Shown: positions 17,895 through 27,162, numbered from the stretch's first letter. The stretch: 64,000 nucleotides of DNA from Methylobacterium sp. GXS13 (GCF_001455965.1 NZ_LKKO01000023.1:22040-86039), one strand, 5' to 3'. Numbers and translations are program-made. The notes: generated by a model from the sequence alone, not told the origin.

Positions 17895-19292
17895 ATGACG
17901 CCCGGACCCGCAATGACTCCTCCCGCCACGCCCCCGCGCAGCCTCACCGCCATCGTGCTCGCGGCCGGGAAGGGCACGCGGATGCGCTCGGACCTGCCGA
18001 AAGTGCTCCACCGGATTGCCGGGCGGACCATGCTCGGCCATGTGCTGGCGGCCGAGCAGGCCGCGGGCGCCGGCCGGATCGCCGTGGTGGCCGAGCCCGG
18101 CCGTGAGGACGTCGCCGCCGAGATCGCCCGGGAGGCGCCCGGCGCGCAGGTTTTCCCGCAGGCCGAGCGGCTCGGGACCGCCCACGCGGTTCTGGCCGCC
18201 CGGGCCGTGCTCGAAGCCCCGGACGACGACGTGGTCATCGCCTTCGGCGACACGCCGCTGATCAGTGCCGAAACCTTTTTGAGACTCCGTGCGCCGCTGG
18301 CGAACGGCGCAGGCGTCGCCGTCCTGGCGTTCGAAAGCCCGAATCCGACCGGCTACGGCCGGGTGCTCACCGAAGGCAGCTGCGTCCTGGCGATCCGCGA
18401 GGAGAAGGATGCGAGCCCGGCCGAGCGGGCCGTCACCCTGTGCAATGCCGGGCTGATGGCGCTCGCGGGGCAACACGCGCTGGCGCTGCTCACGCGCATC
18501 GGCAACGACAACGCCGCCGGCGAATACTACCTGCCCGACGCGGTGGCGCTCGCCGTTGCCGAGGGGCTCTCCGTCACGGTCGTGCCCGTGGACGAGGCGG
18601 AGGCGCAGGGCGTCAACGACCGGGTGCAGCTCGCCGTCGCCGAGACCGCGATCCAGGCCCGGCTGCGCCGCAGCGCCATGCTAGGCGGCGCCACGCTCGT
18701 CGCCCCCGAGACCGTGTTCCTCAGCCACGACACCATCCTCGGACGCGATGTCGTCGTGGAGCCGCATGTGGTGTTCGGGCCGGGCGTCCGGGTCGCGGAC
18801 GGCTGCACGGTGCGGGCCTTCGCCCACCTCACCGACACCGTTCTCGAAGGAAGCGTACGCATCGGGCCCTTCGTCCGGCTGCGTGGCCATGCCGTCCTTG
18901 AGGCCGGCGCGGAACTCGGCAACTTCGTCGAGCTCAAGAACGCCCGGATGGGACCGGGGGCCAAGGCCGCGCACCTCACCTATCTCGGCGACGCCGAGGT
19001 CGGCGCGAAGGCCAATATCGGCGCCGGCACGATCACCTGCAATTACGACGGCGTGCTCAAGCACCGGACCACGATCGGCGCCGGTGCCTTCATCGGTTCG
19101 AACTCGGCCCTGGTCGCCCCGGTCACGATCGGGGAGGGCGCCTATGTGGCCTCCGGCTCGGTGATCACCGACGCCGTGCCCGATGGCGCGATGGCGATTG
19201 CCCGCGGCCGCCAGACGGTGAAGCCAGGGTGGGCAGCCGAGAAGCGCGCGGCCCTGCTGGCCGAGAAGGCCCGACGCGGCAAGGGTTCCTGA
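17895..19292 (+). CDS. glmU: bifunctional UDP-N-acetylglucosamine pyrophosphorylase / glucosamine-1-phosphate N-acetyltransferase
   Basis: The 465-residue enzyme catalyses the last two steps to UDP-GlcNAc. The N-terminal uridyltransferase domain has the [18 protein letters not shown] nucleotide loop near residue 20, plus FGDTPL. From about residue 255 the left-handed beta-helix of hexapeptide repeats ([36 protein letters not shown]) carries the acetyltransferase. A second ATG at 17913 could also serve as start. It lies directly upstream of glmS, so hexosamine synthesis genes sit together, supplying peptidoglycan and lipid A. Confidence 0.96.
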   Translation: MTPGPAMTPPATPPRSLTAIVLAAGKGTRMRSDLPKVLHRIAGRTMLGHVLAAEQAAGAGRIAVVAEPGREDVAAEIAREAPGAQVFPQAERLGTAHAVLAARAVLEAPDDDVVIAFGDTPLISAETFLRLRAPLANGAGVAVLAFESPNPTGYGRVLTEGSCVLAIREEKDASPAERAVTLCNAGLMALAGQHALALLTRIGNDNAAGEYYLPDAVALAVAEGLSVTVVPVDEAEAQGVNDRVQLAVAETAIQARLRRSAMLGGATLVAPETVFLSHDTILGRDVVVEPHVVFGPGVRVADGCTVRAFAHLTDTVLEGSVRIGPFVRLRGHAVLEAGAELGNFVELKNARMGPGAKAAHLTYLGDAEVGAKANIGAGTITCNYDGVLKHRTTIGAGAFIGSNSALVAPVTIGEGAYVASGSVITDAVPDGAMAIARGRQTVKPGWAAEKRAALLAEKARRGKGS

Positions 19293-19441
19293 AGCCGGGA
19301 CGCCGAAGCGCGGTCAGGGGTGGCCCTGCGCCGTCACCATCCGGTACAAGGCACGCTCGGCACCGCATTGCGCGGGGCGGCCTGGACCTTGCGCGGCGTG
19401 CCCGCGCTCAACGGCCGGGCGTTACAGCGAGAGACACGTCC

Positions 19442-21268
19442 ATGTGCGGCATCGTCGGCATCGTCGGGCGCGACGCGGTGGCGGGGCAGGTGATCGAGGC
19501 CCTGCGGCGGCTCGAATACCGCGGCTACGATTCCGCCGGCATCGCCACCCTGGAGCACGGCCGGCGCGCCGGCCGCCGCGCCTCGGGCAAGCTGATCAAT
19601 CTGGAGGCGCGGCTCGCGCAGGAGCCGCTCACCGGCACGATCGGCATCGGCCACACTCGCTGGGCGACGCATGGCCGACCCAACGAGACCAACGCCCACC
19701 CGCACGCCACCAAGCGCTTGGCCGTCGTCCATAACGGCATCATCGAGAATTTTCGCGAGTTGAAGGCCGAACTCGAAGCCGATGGCGTCGTGTTCGAGAG
19801 CCAGACCGACACCGAGGTCGTGGCCCAGCTGGTCAGCCGCAATATGGATCGGCAGATGAGCCCGGTCGACGCGGTGGCCGCCGCCCTGCCGCGACTGCGC
19901 GGCGCCTTCGCGCTGGGCTTCATCTTCTCCGGGGAGGAGAACCTGCTGATTGGCGCCCGCCACGGCGCGCCGCTCGCGATCGGCTTCGGCCAGGGCGAGA
20001 CCTATCTCGGCTCGGACGCCCTGGCGCTCGCTCCCTTCACCGACGCGATCACCTATCTCGACGAGGGCGACTGGGCGATCCTGACCCGGGACGGCGCCGA
20101 GATCCGCGACGAGGCGGGCGCCCGCGTCGAGCGCCCGCGCCAGAAGATCGCCACGCAGGCCTACCGGATCGACAAGGGCGAGTACCGCCACTTCATGGCT
20201 AAGGAGATCCACGAGCAGCCCGAGGTGGTGGGCCGCACGCTCGCCCACTACGTCGACATGGCCAACGGCCGGGTCATGCTGCCCGAGGCGCTGCCCTTCG
20301 ATTTCGCCAAGCTCAGCCGCGTCTACATCACCGCCTGCGGCACGGCGTTCTACGCCGGATTGGTGGCGCGCTACTGGTTCGAGCAGGTCGCGCGCCTGCC
20401 GGTGGAGATCGACGTCGCCTCCGAGGCCCGCTACCGCGAGGCGCCCTTGGAGAAGGACGGGCTGACGCTGGTCATCTCGCAATCGGGCGAGACTGCCGAC
20501 ACCCTGGCCTCGCTCCGCTACGCCAAGAGCCAGGGCCAGCACACGCTCTGCGTCGTGAACGTGCCGACCTCGACGATCGCGCGGGAATCCTCCGTGGTGA
20601 TGCCGACGCTCGCCGGCCCCGAAATCGGCGTCGCCTCGACCAAGGCGTTCTCCTGCCAGCTGACCGTGCTGTTGTGCCTGGCCATTGCGGCCGGCCGCGC
20701 CCGCCGCGCCCTGGACGAGGCCGGGGAGCGCCGACTGGTGGACGCGCTGATCAAGGCCCCGGGCCTGATGGCCGAGGCGCTGACCCGGGAATCCGAGATC
20801 GAACTCCTGGCGCGGGACGTCGCAAAGGCCCGCGACGTGCTCTATCTCGGCCGCGGCACCAGCTACCCGATGGCGCTCGAAGGCGCGCTGAAGCTCAAGG
20901 AGATCAGCTACATTCACGCCGAGGGCTACGCCGCAGGCGAGTTGAAGCACGGGCCGATCGCTCTGATCGACGAGAGCGTGCCGGTGATCGTGATCGCGCC
21001 CCATGACGCGGTGTTCGAGAAGACGGTCTCGAACATGCAGGAGGTCGCGGCGCGCGGCGGGCGCATCGTCCTGATCGGCGACGCCAAGGGCGCGGCCGAG
21101 CACGGGCTCGACACCATGGCCACCGTCACCATGCCGGATCTCGACGCCACGGTGGCGCCGATCGTGTACGCGGTGCCGATCCAGCTGGTGGCCTACCACA
21201 CCGCGGTGTTCATGGGGAAAGACGTCGACCAGCCCCGGAACCTCGCAAAGTCCGTCACCGTCGAGTAA
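19442..21268 (+). CDS. glmS: glutamine--fructose-6-phosphate aminotransferase (isomerizing)
   Basis: The 608-residue enzyme makes glucosamine-6-phosphate from fructose-6-phosphate and glutamine. The ATG at 19442 is fixed by MCGIVGIVG, where Cys2 is the glutaminase nucleophile; TRWATHG and HNGIIENF follow in the class II amidotransferase domain. Two SIS domains follow (about residues 290-420 and 460-590), with ITACGTAFYAG and SQSGETADT in the first, and the C-terminus ends DQPRNLAKSVTVE as in all GlmS. It is 149 bases after glmU and probably cotranscribed. No glmS ribozyme is present, as expected outside Firmicutes. Confidence 0.97.
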   Translation: MCGIVGIVGRDAVAGQVIEALRRLEYRGYDSAGIATLEHGRRAGRRASGKLINLEARLAQEPLTGTIGIGHTRWATHGRPNETNAHPHATKRLAVVHNGIIENFRELKAELEADGVVFESQTDTEVVAQLVSRNMDRQMSPVDAVAAALPRLRGAFALGFIFSGEENLLIGARHGAPLAIGFGQGETYLGSDALALAPFTDAITYLDEGDWAILTRDGAEIRDEAGARVERPRQKIATQAYRIDKGEYRHFMAKEIHEQPEVVGRTLAHYVDMANGRVMLPEALPFDFAKLSRVYITACGTAFYAGLVARYWFEQVARLPVEIDVASEARYREAPLEKDGLTLVISQSGETADTLASLRYAKSQGQHTLCVVNVPTSTIARESSVVMPTLAGPEIGVASTKAFSCQLTVLLCLAIAAGRARRALDEAGERRLVDALIKAPGLMAEALTRESEIELLARDVAKARDVLYLGRGTSYPMALEGALKLKEISYIHAEGYAAGELKHGPIALIDESVPVIVIAPHDAVFEKTVSNMQEVAARGGRIVLIGDAKGAAEHGLDTMATVTMPDLDATVAPIVYAVPIQLVAYHTAVFMGKDVDQPRNLAKSVTVE

Positions 21269-21684
21269 CCCCACCGCCGATCAGGGAATTTCGTCCGCGG
21301 CCAGTCGAATCGCGTGGCATCTGTCGTGCATAAGATGACGTTGCCATGAGACGTTCAGTTTGTCGGAGACTAAAACTGACGCAAGCAGCCTCATGAAGAT
21401 CTGCGAGCGGGGTGGCGTCACGCTCGCAAGGCTTGTCTCGGCATCGGCATCGCGAGGCCCAGGCAAAGGACCGCTCGACCAAATCGGCAGGCGATGGCAG
21501 CACGTCCTTCGACACGCTCAGGCACAGTCCACTGCGCGCGATGTTGACGGCTTTGACAGGCGTGCGATGTGGCGAGCGCGCGATGGGTCCCTCGAGTGCG
21601 TCCTTGCCGCGGACGGATTCCGGAGGGGCTCGTCGCGGGGCACGACAGCGATATAGCATCTCGGTTCCGAAGCGGATTGCAGGG

Positions 21685-21701
21685 AGGACTTTACCTGACA
21701 A
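21685..21701 (+). repeat. 17-bp direct repeat, copy 1
   Basis: AGGACTTTACCTGACAA occurs here and again, identical, at 26137-26153 in the same orientation. The two copies bracket the PRC-barrel and two-component genes. Flanking bases are only weakly alike. Function unknown. Confidence 0.5.
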
Positions 21702-21750
21702 GCAAAGCCAGGAGTGGTCGTTTAAAGACGAGCCTGTCGGTCTCAAGCCG

Positions 21751-21891
21751 ATGACGTCTACGCCACTGTCAAATCCCCCGATCAACCGACGCTGGCGTAG
21801 ACGTCTTCATCCCCGACCACGCCCTTCGCTGGTCAGAACGGCATTCTTGAACCCAAGCCTAAGCCCTGTGGCGCAAGCCCGGGGCTTTTTT
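21751..21891 (+). ncRNA. candidate structured small RNA
   Basis: A perfect 13-bp inverted repeat, GACGTCTACGCCA at 21753-21765 and its complement at 21793-21805 with a 27-base loop, is followed about 55 bases later by an intrinsic terminator (21861-21891). No protein gene precedes this terminator; glmS ended nearly 600 bases earlier. A stable hairpin ahead of an orphan terminator is the pattern of a small RNA of roughly 140 nt. The 5' end and family are unknown, and a protein-free relic is equally possible. Confidence 0.35.
21861..21891 (+). terminator. Rho-independent terminator
   Basis: AAGCCC at 21861-21866 can pair with GGGCTT at 21882-21887, and an alternative tighter hairpin AAGCC-CGG-GGCTT (21875-21887) is also possible. 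Six T residues follow at 21886-21891. Confidence 0.7.
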
Positions 21892-21944
21892 GTTGCCGCC
21901 TTGGGCCAAAAGCAATCGACGATCGATAGTATCATTCATGGAAC

Positions 21945-22106
21945 ATGGAAGAGACTGATGACAAGCCTTCCCTGGACGTGGATCGGGCCGACGTTAGCAC
22001 AACATTGCCTGGAATATCGGTTAGGGCCATTGATACCGATACCCTTGTTCAGCTGCGCAATAGGACAGAGCTACTCCGAAGGATGAATGCTGCCATACCG
22101 CATTGA
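21945..22106 (+). CDS. small hypothetical frame, 53 residues
   Basis: An ATG frame encodes a charged peptide starting MEETDDKPSLDVDRADVSTT and ending LVQLRNRTELLRRMNAAIPH, then TGA. The composition (balanced acidic and basic residues, leucine-spaced helix at the end) looks like protein, unlike other frames in this stretch. The same reading frame stays open for about 90 codons after the TGA (through 22382). It could be a small gene or the broken start of a longer one. I do not recognise it. Confidence 0.35.
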   Translation: MEETDDKPSLDVDRADVSTTLPGISVRAIDTDTLVQLRNRTELLRRMNAAIPH

Positions 22107-22547
22107 GCCGTCAATGAATTGCTCGTCGTCTATGGCAACGCCCGTGCTAAGATCTTATCGATTCAACACGCCCAACCATCTTTTCTCTCAGGTCGCCGCT
22201 GGTTCGTCAAACCAGATGAATGCAAAGGCTCGATGTCGAGCAACGCACCGTCGGCGATGCGTTTCTACGTCTCCGACAAGCGGCATACGACGGCGAACCG
22301 AGCGGATGTCAGGATTGTCCTGACGGGACTGCGGTCTTCTCTGACTGCAATCCCAGTCTGCGAGTCACAGATTGTTCCGTGAGCGATACGAGGGTTCCAA
22401 AAAGCCTCGCCCATCACTCGCGCCTCAAACGGTGCTTTACGCCCCGATACGGTTCGTCACGCCCATCGCCGATTGCGTCGCCCGACGGCGCAAGTCCGAC
22501 GTTCGGTACACCGCTCCGAATTCAATCATTGAGATCAAGGTTCGACT

Positions 22548-23045
22548 ATGAAGAATATCGTTTGTCTTGCATTCATCGCAGGGTCGTTGCTTGCCGGCCC
22601 GGCGTTCGCCGAGGATAAATCGACGTCCCATCCCGACGCGCAGGCGAAACCGATGGCAGCGCCGCCGGCCGGCACAGCGATGCCGACTGCGATCGACGGC
22701 GCTGGCGGCATGACGATGGCCAACTCTGCCACGGTCAAGATCAGGTTCATCACGGCCAAGCCGGCGGACATCATGTCCTCGAAGCTCGTCGGAAAGACAC
22801 TTTACAACAACAAGAACGAAAACGTCGGCGAAATCGAAGATCTGGTGATCGACAACGGCAAGACCGTTACGGGTGTCGTCGTGAGTGTCGGCGGTTTCCT
22901 CGGGTTGGGCGAACGATACGTGCTCGTCGATCCAGCGACGATCTTCCTGCATCAGGCCGATGGATCCATCAAGGCGATCGTCGACACCGACAAGGATACT
23001 TTGAAGAACGCACCTGCGTTCAAATACAACAAGAAGAATACCTGA
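22548..23045 (+). CDS. PRC-barrel domain protein, secreted
   Basis: The 165-residue product has a signal peptide (residues 1-21, ending GPAFAED), a low-complexity Ala/Pro/Met linker, and one PRC-barrel domain from about residue 75. In that domain SSKLVGKTLYNNKNENVGEIEDLVI is followed by VVVSVGGFLGLGERYVLVD. Exported PRC-barrel proteins are common in Rhizobiales and are often induced by stress, but no activity is established. It lies immediately upstream of a hairpin and a sensor kinase on the same strand. Confidence 0.85.
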   Translation: MKNIVCLAFIAGSLLAGPAFAEDKSTSHPDAQAKPMAAPPAGTAMPTAIDGAGGMTMANSATVKIRFITAKPADIMSSKLVGKTLYNNKNENVGEIEDLVIDNGKTVTGVVVSVGGFLGLGERYVLVDPATIFLHQADGSIKAIVDTDKDTLKNAPAFKYNKKNT

Positions 23046-23054
23046 TCTTCAACC

Positions 23055-23091
23055 CGCGAGGGCGCGCCACTCGCAGGCGCGATCCCTCGCG
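23055..23091 (+). terminator. GC-rich hairpin after the PRC-barrel gene
   Basis: CGCGAGGG (23055-23062) pairs with CCCTCGCG (23084-23091), and an inner stem CGCGCC/GGCGCG continues it. There is no T tract, so it may be a Rho-dependent or 3'-protecting hairpin rather than a classic terminator. Confidence 0.5.
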
Positions 23092-23294
23092 GCCTCTGCC
23101 GGGCAGTGGGCTCGGCGAGACGGTACGATCACTCCCCTTGTTCCCGTTTTTATTTCTCGATCCTTGGAGCTTTTAGACAACGGTCCGAGTTGCAGACGTC
23201 ACGTGCAACATCCAACGGATCTATCGAGGCATATGGTCGGACTGGAAATGACCGAACCACGCGATCAACTCCACCGACAAGGAGGGGGCGTCGC

Positions 23295-25400
23295 GTGCAA
23301 GGGATCCTCGAACACGTGCCTCTGAATATCCGGGGCGTAGGCCCGGCTGAGAAGACAGGCCGGCGACGCTTGGGCCGGGGCAGCGGCCGAACCCTGGTGG
23401 CCTTGGCTCTGGCGGCCGCCATCCCGGTCCTGCTGCTGAGCGGTTGGGTCGCCACGGTGATGGCGCAGCAGCAGCGTGATCTTACCCGCCATGCCGCCGT
23501 TATCAGTGCGGCCCGCGTGGCCGAGCGGGTTGCCGCCGACATCGCCATGCAGATGGCCGCCCTTGAAGTCCAGGCCGCCGCAACCAGCCTCGATCAGCCG
23601 GATTTCACCATATTCTACGCCGAAGCGGAGCGTTTGAAACGCGCGCACCCGTTATGGGAGACCGTCGAACTTTCCGGGGCCGACGGCATTCAAGTCGTCA
23701 ACCTTCTTCGAGCCCTCACGGATGGACTCGGGCCGACAGCCGATCGAAAGAGCTTCGACGAAGTCATGAGGACGAGACGCCCCACCGTGGGCGGCATCGG
23801 TCCGATCGGGCCCATCTCGGGCAAGCGTCTCGTCGCCCTGCGCGTCCCTGTCATCCGCGGCTCCGCCTTTCCCTACGTTCTGTCCATAGGTCTGGCCACA
23901 AAGGCGGTCAGCGCGATCCTGCGCAACGCCTGTGCGCCGGAAGGTTGGGTCGGAACGATCGTCGATGCGGACGGAAACACCATTGCCCGGACCCGGGCGG
24001 AAGCGGAGGAACTCGGCCACCCGGCCGACGCGGCCCTGCTGGCGGCCATCCGACGCGCTCCGCAGGGATTCTACATGGGCTCGGCGTTGGAAGGCTCCGA
24101 CGTCGAGGTGGTGTACCGGACCCTCAAGGATACCGGCGGCTGGTCGGTCCATTTCAGCGTGCCGGCGGCAAAGCTCGACGCACCGGTCGCGCGTTCGTAC
24201 TACGTGCTGGCTGGAGGAAGCGTGCTCAGCGTCGGGCTGGCCCTTGCACTTGTCGGGCTTGTGGGCCGGGACATGGCGCAACGGCGCTCTGGAGAGCAGG
24301 CGCAATTCGCCCTGGCGCTTCGATCGAGCGAGGAGCAGGGTGCAGTAGCCGCCGAGGCGGCGGAACTCGGCACGTTGCGGTGGGACACGGCGCGGGGACG
24401 CGTGACCGGATCCGCACGAGCCGCTCACCTTCTCGGATGGAAGGCGGGCGTGACGGGCCTGCGCGAGACCGAAACCGATGCGCATGACGCCCTCAGTGCG
24501 ATCTCCGTCGACGACCGGCAGCGCCTCGCCGAAGCCTTGCGCGGAAGCCTCGCGGACGGAACGACGCTCGACGTGGAGTTCCGCGTCAACCGGTCGGGAT
24601 CGGAGCCGAATTGGGTCCGTTTGACCGGTCGTACGCCTGTGTTGGACGCAGACACCTCGACCAGCCTCTTCTACGGGGTCGTATCCGACATCGAACCGCG
24701 CAAGCGTGCCGAGGCCGATCACGCGGAATTGCTTCGCAAGCTCAACGAGGCGCAGGAGGATGAGCAGCGCCGCATCGCGCGGGAGCTTCACGATCAGGTC
24801 GGGCAGACCGTCACGGGCCTCTCGCTTGGCCTGAAGAATTTGGAAGGGCTGTTAAAGAGCTCCTCCCCGCCACCGCAGGCTCTGGAGCAACTCCACTGGC
24901 TGCAAATCATCGCCGGTGAGATCGGTCGCGACATTCACCACGCCGCCGTCGATCTCCGGCCGACCGCCCTGGACGATCTCGGTTTGCGCGAGGCCCTCGG
25001 GACGCTTTTGCGCGATTGGAGTGAGCGGCATGGCATCCGCTCAGACCTGCAGTTTATCGGTGACAGCGTTCGCCTGCCCACGCGAATAGAGACGGCAATC
25101 TACCGGATCGTGCAGGAGGCCCTGACGAATGTCCTCAAGCACGCGCAGGCCTCCGACGTCAGCGTGTCCGTGGAACGACGCCCGGAGCAAGTACGGGTCA
25201 TCATCGAGGACGATGGCGTCGGCTTCGATACAGATGCCTGCCCTGTCGGATCTCCGGAAGGATCAGGGCCGAAACCCCGGTTGGGATTGTCCGGCATTCG
25301 CGAGCGCTTGTCCCTCCTCAACGGCAAGCTCACGCTCGAATCCTCGCCCGGATCCGGCGCAGCGCTCTTCGTTTACATCCCGCTTTCGCGCCCCGCCTGA
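23295..25400 (+). CDS. sensor histidine kinase, NarL-partner (HisKA_3) type
   Basis: I place the start at a GTG (23295) because AAGGAGG lies six bases upstream; longer versions read through non-coding DNA. The 701-residue protein has TM1 (about 33-57), an extracytoplasmic sensor domain (58-300, Cache-like), TM2 (302-324), a PAS-like region (350-470) and a HisKA_3 dimerisation domain EQRRIARELHDQVGQT with phospho-His499. A C-terminal ATPase domain follows (EALTNVLKHAQASDVSV N box, DDGVGFD G1 box, LGLSGIRERLSLL). It would phosphorylate the response regulator encoded 18 bases downstream. The signal it senses is unknown. Confidence 0.9.
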   Translation: MQGILEHVPLNIRGVGPAEKTGRRRLGRGSGRTLVALALAAAIPVLLLSGWVATVMAQQQRDLTRHAAVISAARVAERVAADIAMQMAALEVQAAATSLDQPDFTIFYAEAERLKRAHPLWETVELSGADGIQVVNLLRALTDGLGPTADRKSFDEVMRTRRPTVGGIGPIGPISGKRLVALRVPVIRGSAFPYVLSIGLATKAVSAILRNACAPEGWVGTIVDADGNTIARTRAEAEELGHPADAALLAAIRRAPQGFYMGSALEGSDVEVVYRTLKDTGGWSVHFSVPAAKLDAPVARSYYVLAGGSVLSVGLALALVGLVGRDMAQRRSGEQAQFALALRSSEEQGAVAAEAAELGTLRWDTARGRVTGSARAAHLLGWKAGVTGLRETETDAHDALSAISVDDRQRLAEALRGSLADGTTLDVEFRVNRSGSEPNWVRLTGRTPVLDADTSTSLFYGVVSDIEPRKRAEADHAELLRKLNEAQEDEQRRIARELHDQVGQTVTGLSLGLKNLEGLLKSSSPPPQALEQLHWLQIIAGEIGRDIHHAAVDLRPTALDDLGLREALGTLLRDWSERHGIRSDLQFIGDSVRLPTRIETAIYRIVQEALTNVLKHAQASDVSVSVERRPEQVRVIIEDDGVGFDTDACPVGSPEGSGPKPRLGLSGIRERLSLLNGKLTLESSPGSGAALFVYIPLSRPA

Positions 25401-25418
25401 CGCCCGAGGAATAGCATC

Positions 25419-26084
25419 TTGGATCGCATCCGGGTCGTTCTGGCTGACGACCACCCTATCGTCCTGGCCGGGATCCGAGCATTGCTCGCCGCCGACCTGG
25501 ACATCGTGCTCGTCGGTGACGCCACCTGCGGGAGCGAAGCCTTATCGCTCATTCATGCCGCAAAGCCCGATGTGGCCGTGATCGACATTTCGATGCCCGG
25601 CCTCAATGGACTGGCATTGACGGAACGGATCTCGGTTGAATGCCCGGGAACCCAGGTGCTGGTTCTCACGGTTCATGAGGACGCTGCGTACGTCCAGCCC
25701 CTCTTGCGGGCTGGTGCGCGGGGGTATCTGCTGAAGCGCTCAGCGGCAGAGGATCTCCTTCGCGCGCTGCGGGCGGTCGCGGCTGGCGGCCTGTACCTGG
25801 ACCCATCCATTGCGGGCCATGCACTTGCCGACCAGCCTTCGGCCAAGAGCAGCGTTGGGGGCGGCCAGGGGCGGGAGACCCTCAGCCCGCGCGAGACCGC
25901 AACGCTCCGATTGATTGCCCAAGGGTTCAGCAACAAGGAGATCGCGCATCGCATGGAGGTCAGTATCAAGTCGGTCGAGACCTACAAGGCGCGCGCTGCC
26001 GAGAAGCTCGGCTTGAAGACGCGTGCTGAGATCATCCGCTACGGTGCGGCCCATGGCTGGCTTGATGCGCTGACGCTGCGCTAG
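25419..26084 (+). CDS. response regulator, NarL/FixJ (LuxR HTH) family
   Basis: The 221-residue regulator has a receiver domain with the acidic pair D10/D11, phospho-acceptor D56 (VAVIDISMPG) and the conserved Lys in GYLLKRSAAED. A LuxR-type HTH starts near residue 153 (LSPRETATLRLIAQGFSNKE). The start is TTG with CGAGGA upstream. It begins 18 bases after the kinase gene and is surely its partner. Targets may include the small secreted protein genes that follow, but no binding site can be named. Confidence 0.92.
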   Translation: MDRIRVVLADDHPIVLAGIRALLAADLDIVLVGDATCGSEALSLIHAAKPDVAVIDISMPGLNGLALTERISVECPGTQVLVLTVHEDAAYVQPLLRAGARGYLLKRSAAEDLLRALRAVAAGGLYLDPSIAGHALADQPSAKSSVGGGQGRETLSPRETATLRLIAQGFSNKEIAHRMEVSIKSVETYKARAAEKLGLKTRAEIIRYGAAHGWLDALTLR

Positions 26085-26136
26085 GCCCCGGAACGCTATC
26101 AGCCCGGGTCCATCTACTCAGAAACCCCGGCTCTGT

Positions 26137-26153
26137 AGGACTTTACCTGACAA
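26137..26153 (+). repeat. 17-bp direct repeat, copy 2
   Basis: Identical to 21685-21701 in sequence and orientation. This copy sits about 85 bases upstream of the small secreted protein gene at 26238. Confidence 0.5.
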
Positions 26154-26161
26154 ACCCGGCA

Positions 26162-26186
26162 GGAACCCGCTCGTTGTAGAAATGTT
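26162..26186 (+). promoter_or_regulatory. possible EcfG-type (general stress sigma) promoter
   Basis: GGAAC at 26162-26166 and TGTT at 26183-26186 are separated by 16 bases, close to the GGAAC-N16/17-CGTT pattern of the alphaproteobacterial PhyR/EcfG stress sigma factor. It lies about 50 bases upstream of the 26238 gene. The -10 half is only partly matched. Confidence 0.3.
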
Positions 26187-26237
26187 CGATCGCCAGTCCT
26201 CGCGGACTTTTCCGCGGACCTGGGAGCAATACGATCT

Positions 26238-26495
26238 ATGGCGATCAAAATGTTGACCGCAGCAGCCGGTCTGATCCTCCTTGCTGGTGTCTCCGCGCCG
26301 GCCTCTGCCGGAGAGACCGATCACGGCGTCCGGATGACCGGCGCACCGACGACGTGGGTGCGGATGAGCCGTTACCGCAAGAATGCACATCGCGCGCGCA
26401 TGCCGCGTAACGGTGCGGGCACTGCATCTTCCTCGGCGCCAAACGGCGTTGGATATGGCATGGGCCCGACCGGGCAGCCGAGTGGCGTGAAGTAA
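26238..26495 (+). CDS. small secreted hypothetical protein
   Basis: The 85-residue product has a signal peptide (residues 1-24, ending APASAGE). The mature part of about 60 residues is Arg/Gly/Ser-rich with no Cys. GGGAGC lies about 13 bases before the ATG. I do not recognise a family. Its place after the two-component genes and the possible EcfG promoter suggests a stress-induced exported peptide, which is inference. Confidence 0.65.
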   Translation: MAIKMLTAAAGLILLAGVSAPASAGETDHGVRMTGAPTTWVRMSRYRKNAHRARMPRNGAGTASSSAPNGVGYGMGPTGQPSGVK

Positions 26496-26711
26496 CGCAC
26501 GCCCTTTTCTACACGCGCACCGTCACGAGGACTGTTCCGGGTTGGAACTCCGTACCTCGTCTCGGTGCGCCGTCGCAATCTGGGAAGCTCCACGGGAACC
26601 GGATGTTTCACGTGGGGCTCCGAGATCAGCCCGTCAAAGAACTAACCGACGCGATGTCTTCCGTGCACGTCGCGCATCGCAGATCGTCAACAGTTCATTC
26701 AAGGAAATCTG

Positions 26712-27038
26712 ATGCCTCGCGTTCGACACGGGCACGGCCTGCCAGGCGCCTTGCGGGCGTTCGGCGTCCTCGGGGTATGTGTCACGATGGTGTGTGGCAC
26801 GGCGCAGGCGCAATCCGTCAAGAGCCGCATCGACCAACCGACACCGGCCACTTTGCCCCACGGGACCCATCACACTGAGAGTCCGGTCTCTCCGGACGAT
26901 CAGCATACGGGTCGCGTTGCTCCGCCAAGCGCAATCAAGTCGTCGACCGATGTGATCAAGGGAGGCTCCCTCCAGGGCGGGGCCGGTAGCGGCAAAGTCA
27001 ACCCGATCGAGCACCTGCCGAAAGACATGCAGCGCTGA
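26712..27038 (+). CDS. small secreted hypothetical protein
   Basis: The 108-residue product has a basic N-terminus and a signal peptide cleaved near residue 33 (VCGTAQAQ). The mature part is His/Pro/Ser-rich (TLPHGTHHTESPVSPDDQHT) and ends NPIEHLPKDMQR. AAGGAAA lies upstream of the ATG. No family recognised. The His-rich stretch might bind metal, but nothing more supports this. Confidence 0.6.
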   Translation: MPRVRHGHGLPGALRAFGVLGVCVTMVCGTAQAQSVKSRIDQPTPATLPHGTHHTESPVSPDDQHTGRVAPPSAIKSSTDVIKGGSLQGGAGSGKVNPIEHLPKDMQR

Positions 27039-27162
27039 TCACCCCGCTCCCACCTGCGCGCTCAACCGCTGGACGGGAGCGGGCACTTCTGAGGGGCGCC
27101 GGTCCTGTCGAGCGAGGCGCCCGGGTGATGCACGAACTCCAGACCGATTCGGTGATCGTTCG

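Larger units (their letters stand above)
21269..22547. other. 1.3-kb sparse, lower-GC intergenic region
   Basis: Between glmS and the PRC-barrel gene I see no convincing long gene. The base composition drops relative to the flanks from about 21.9 kb. It holds one copy of a 17-bp repeat (21685), a 13-bp inverted repeat (21753/21793), a strong terminator (21861) and one small frame (21945). The remaining short frames look random. Confidence 0.6.

Noticed and set aside
16425..18476. Long minus-strand open frame over rpoN and glmU
   Set aside because: Shadow of two certain genes; low-complexity Arg/Gly/Asp content.
19293..19441. glmS ribozyme/riboswitch
   Set aside because: That RNA is known from Firmicutes; no matching core is visible in the 149-base gap.
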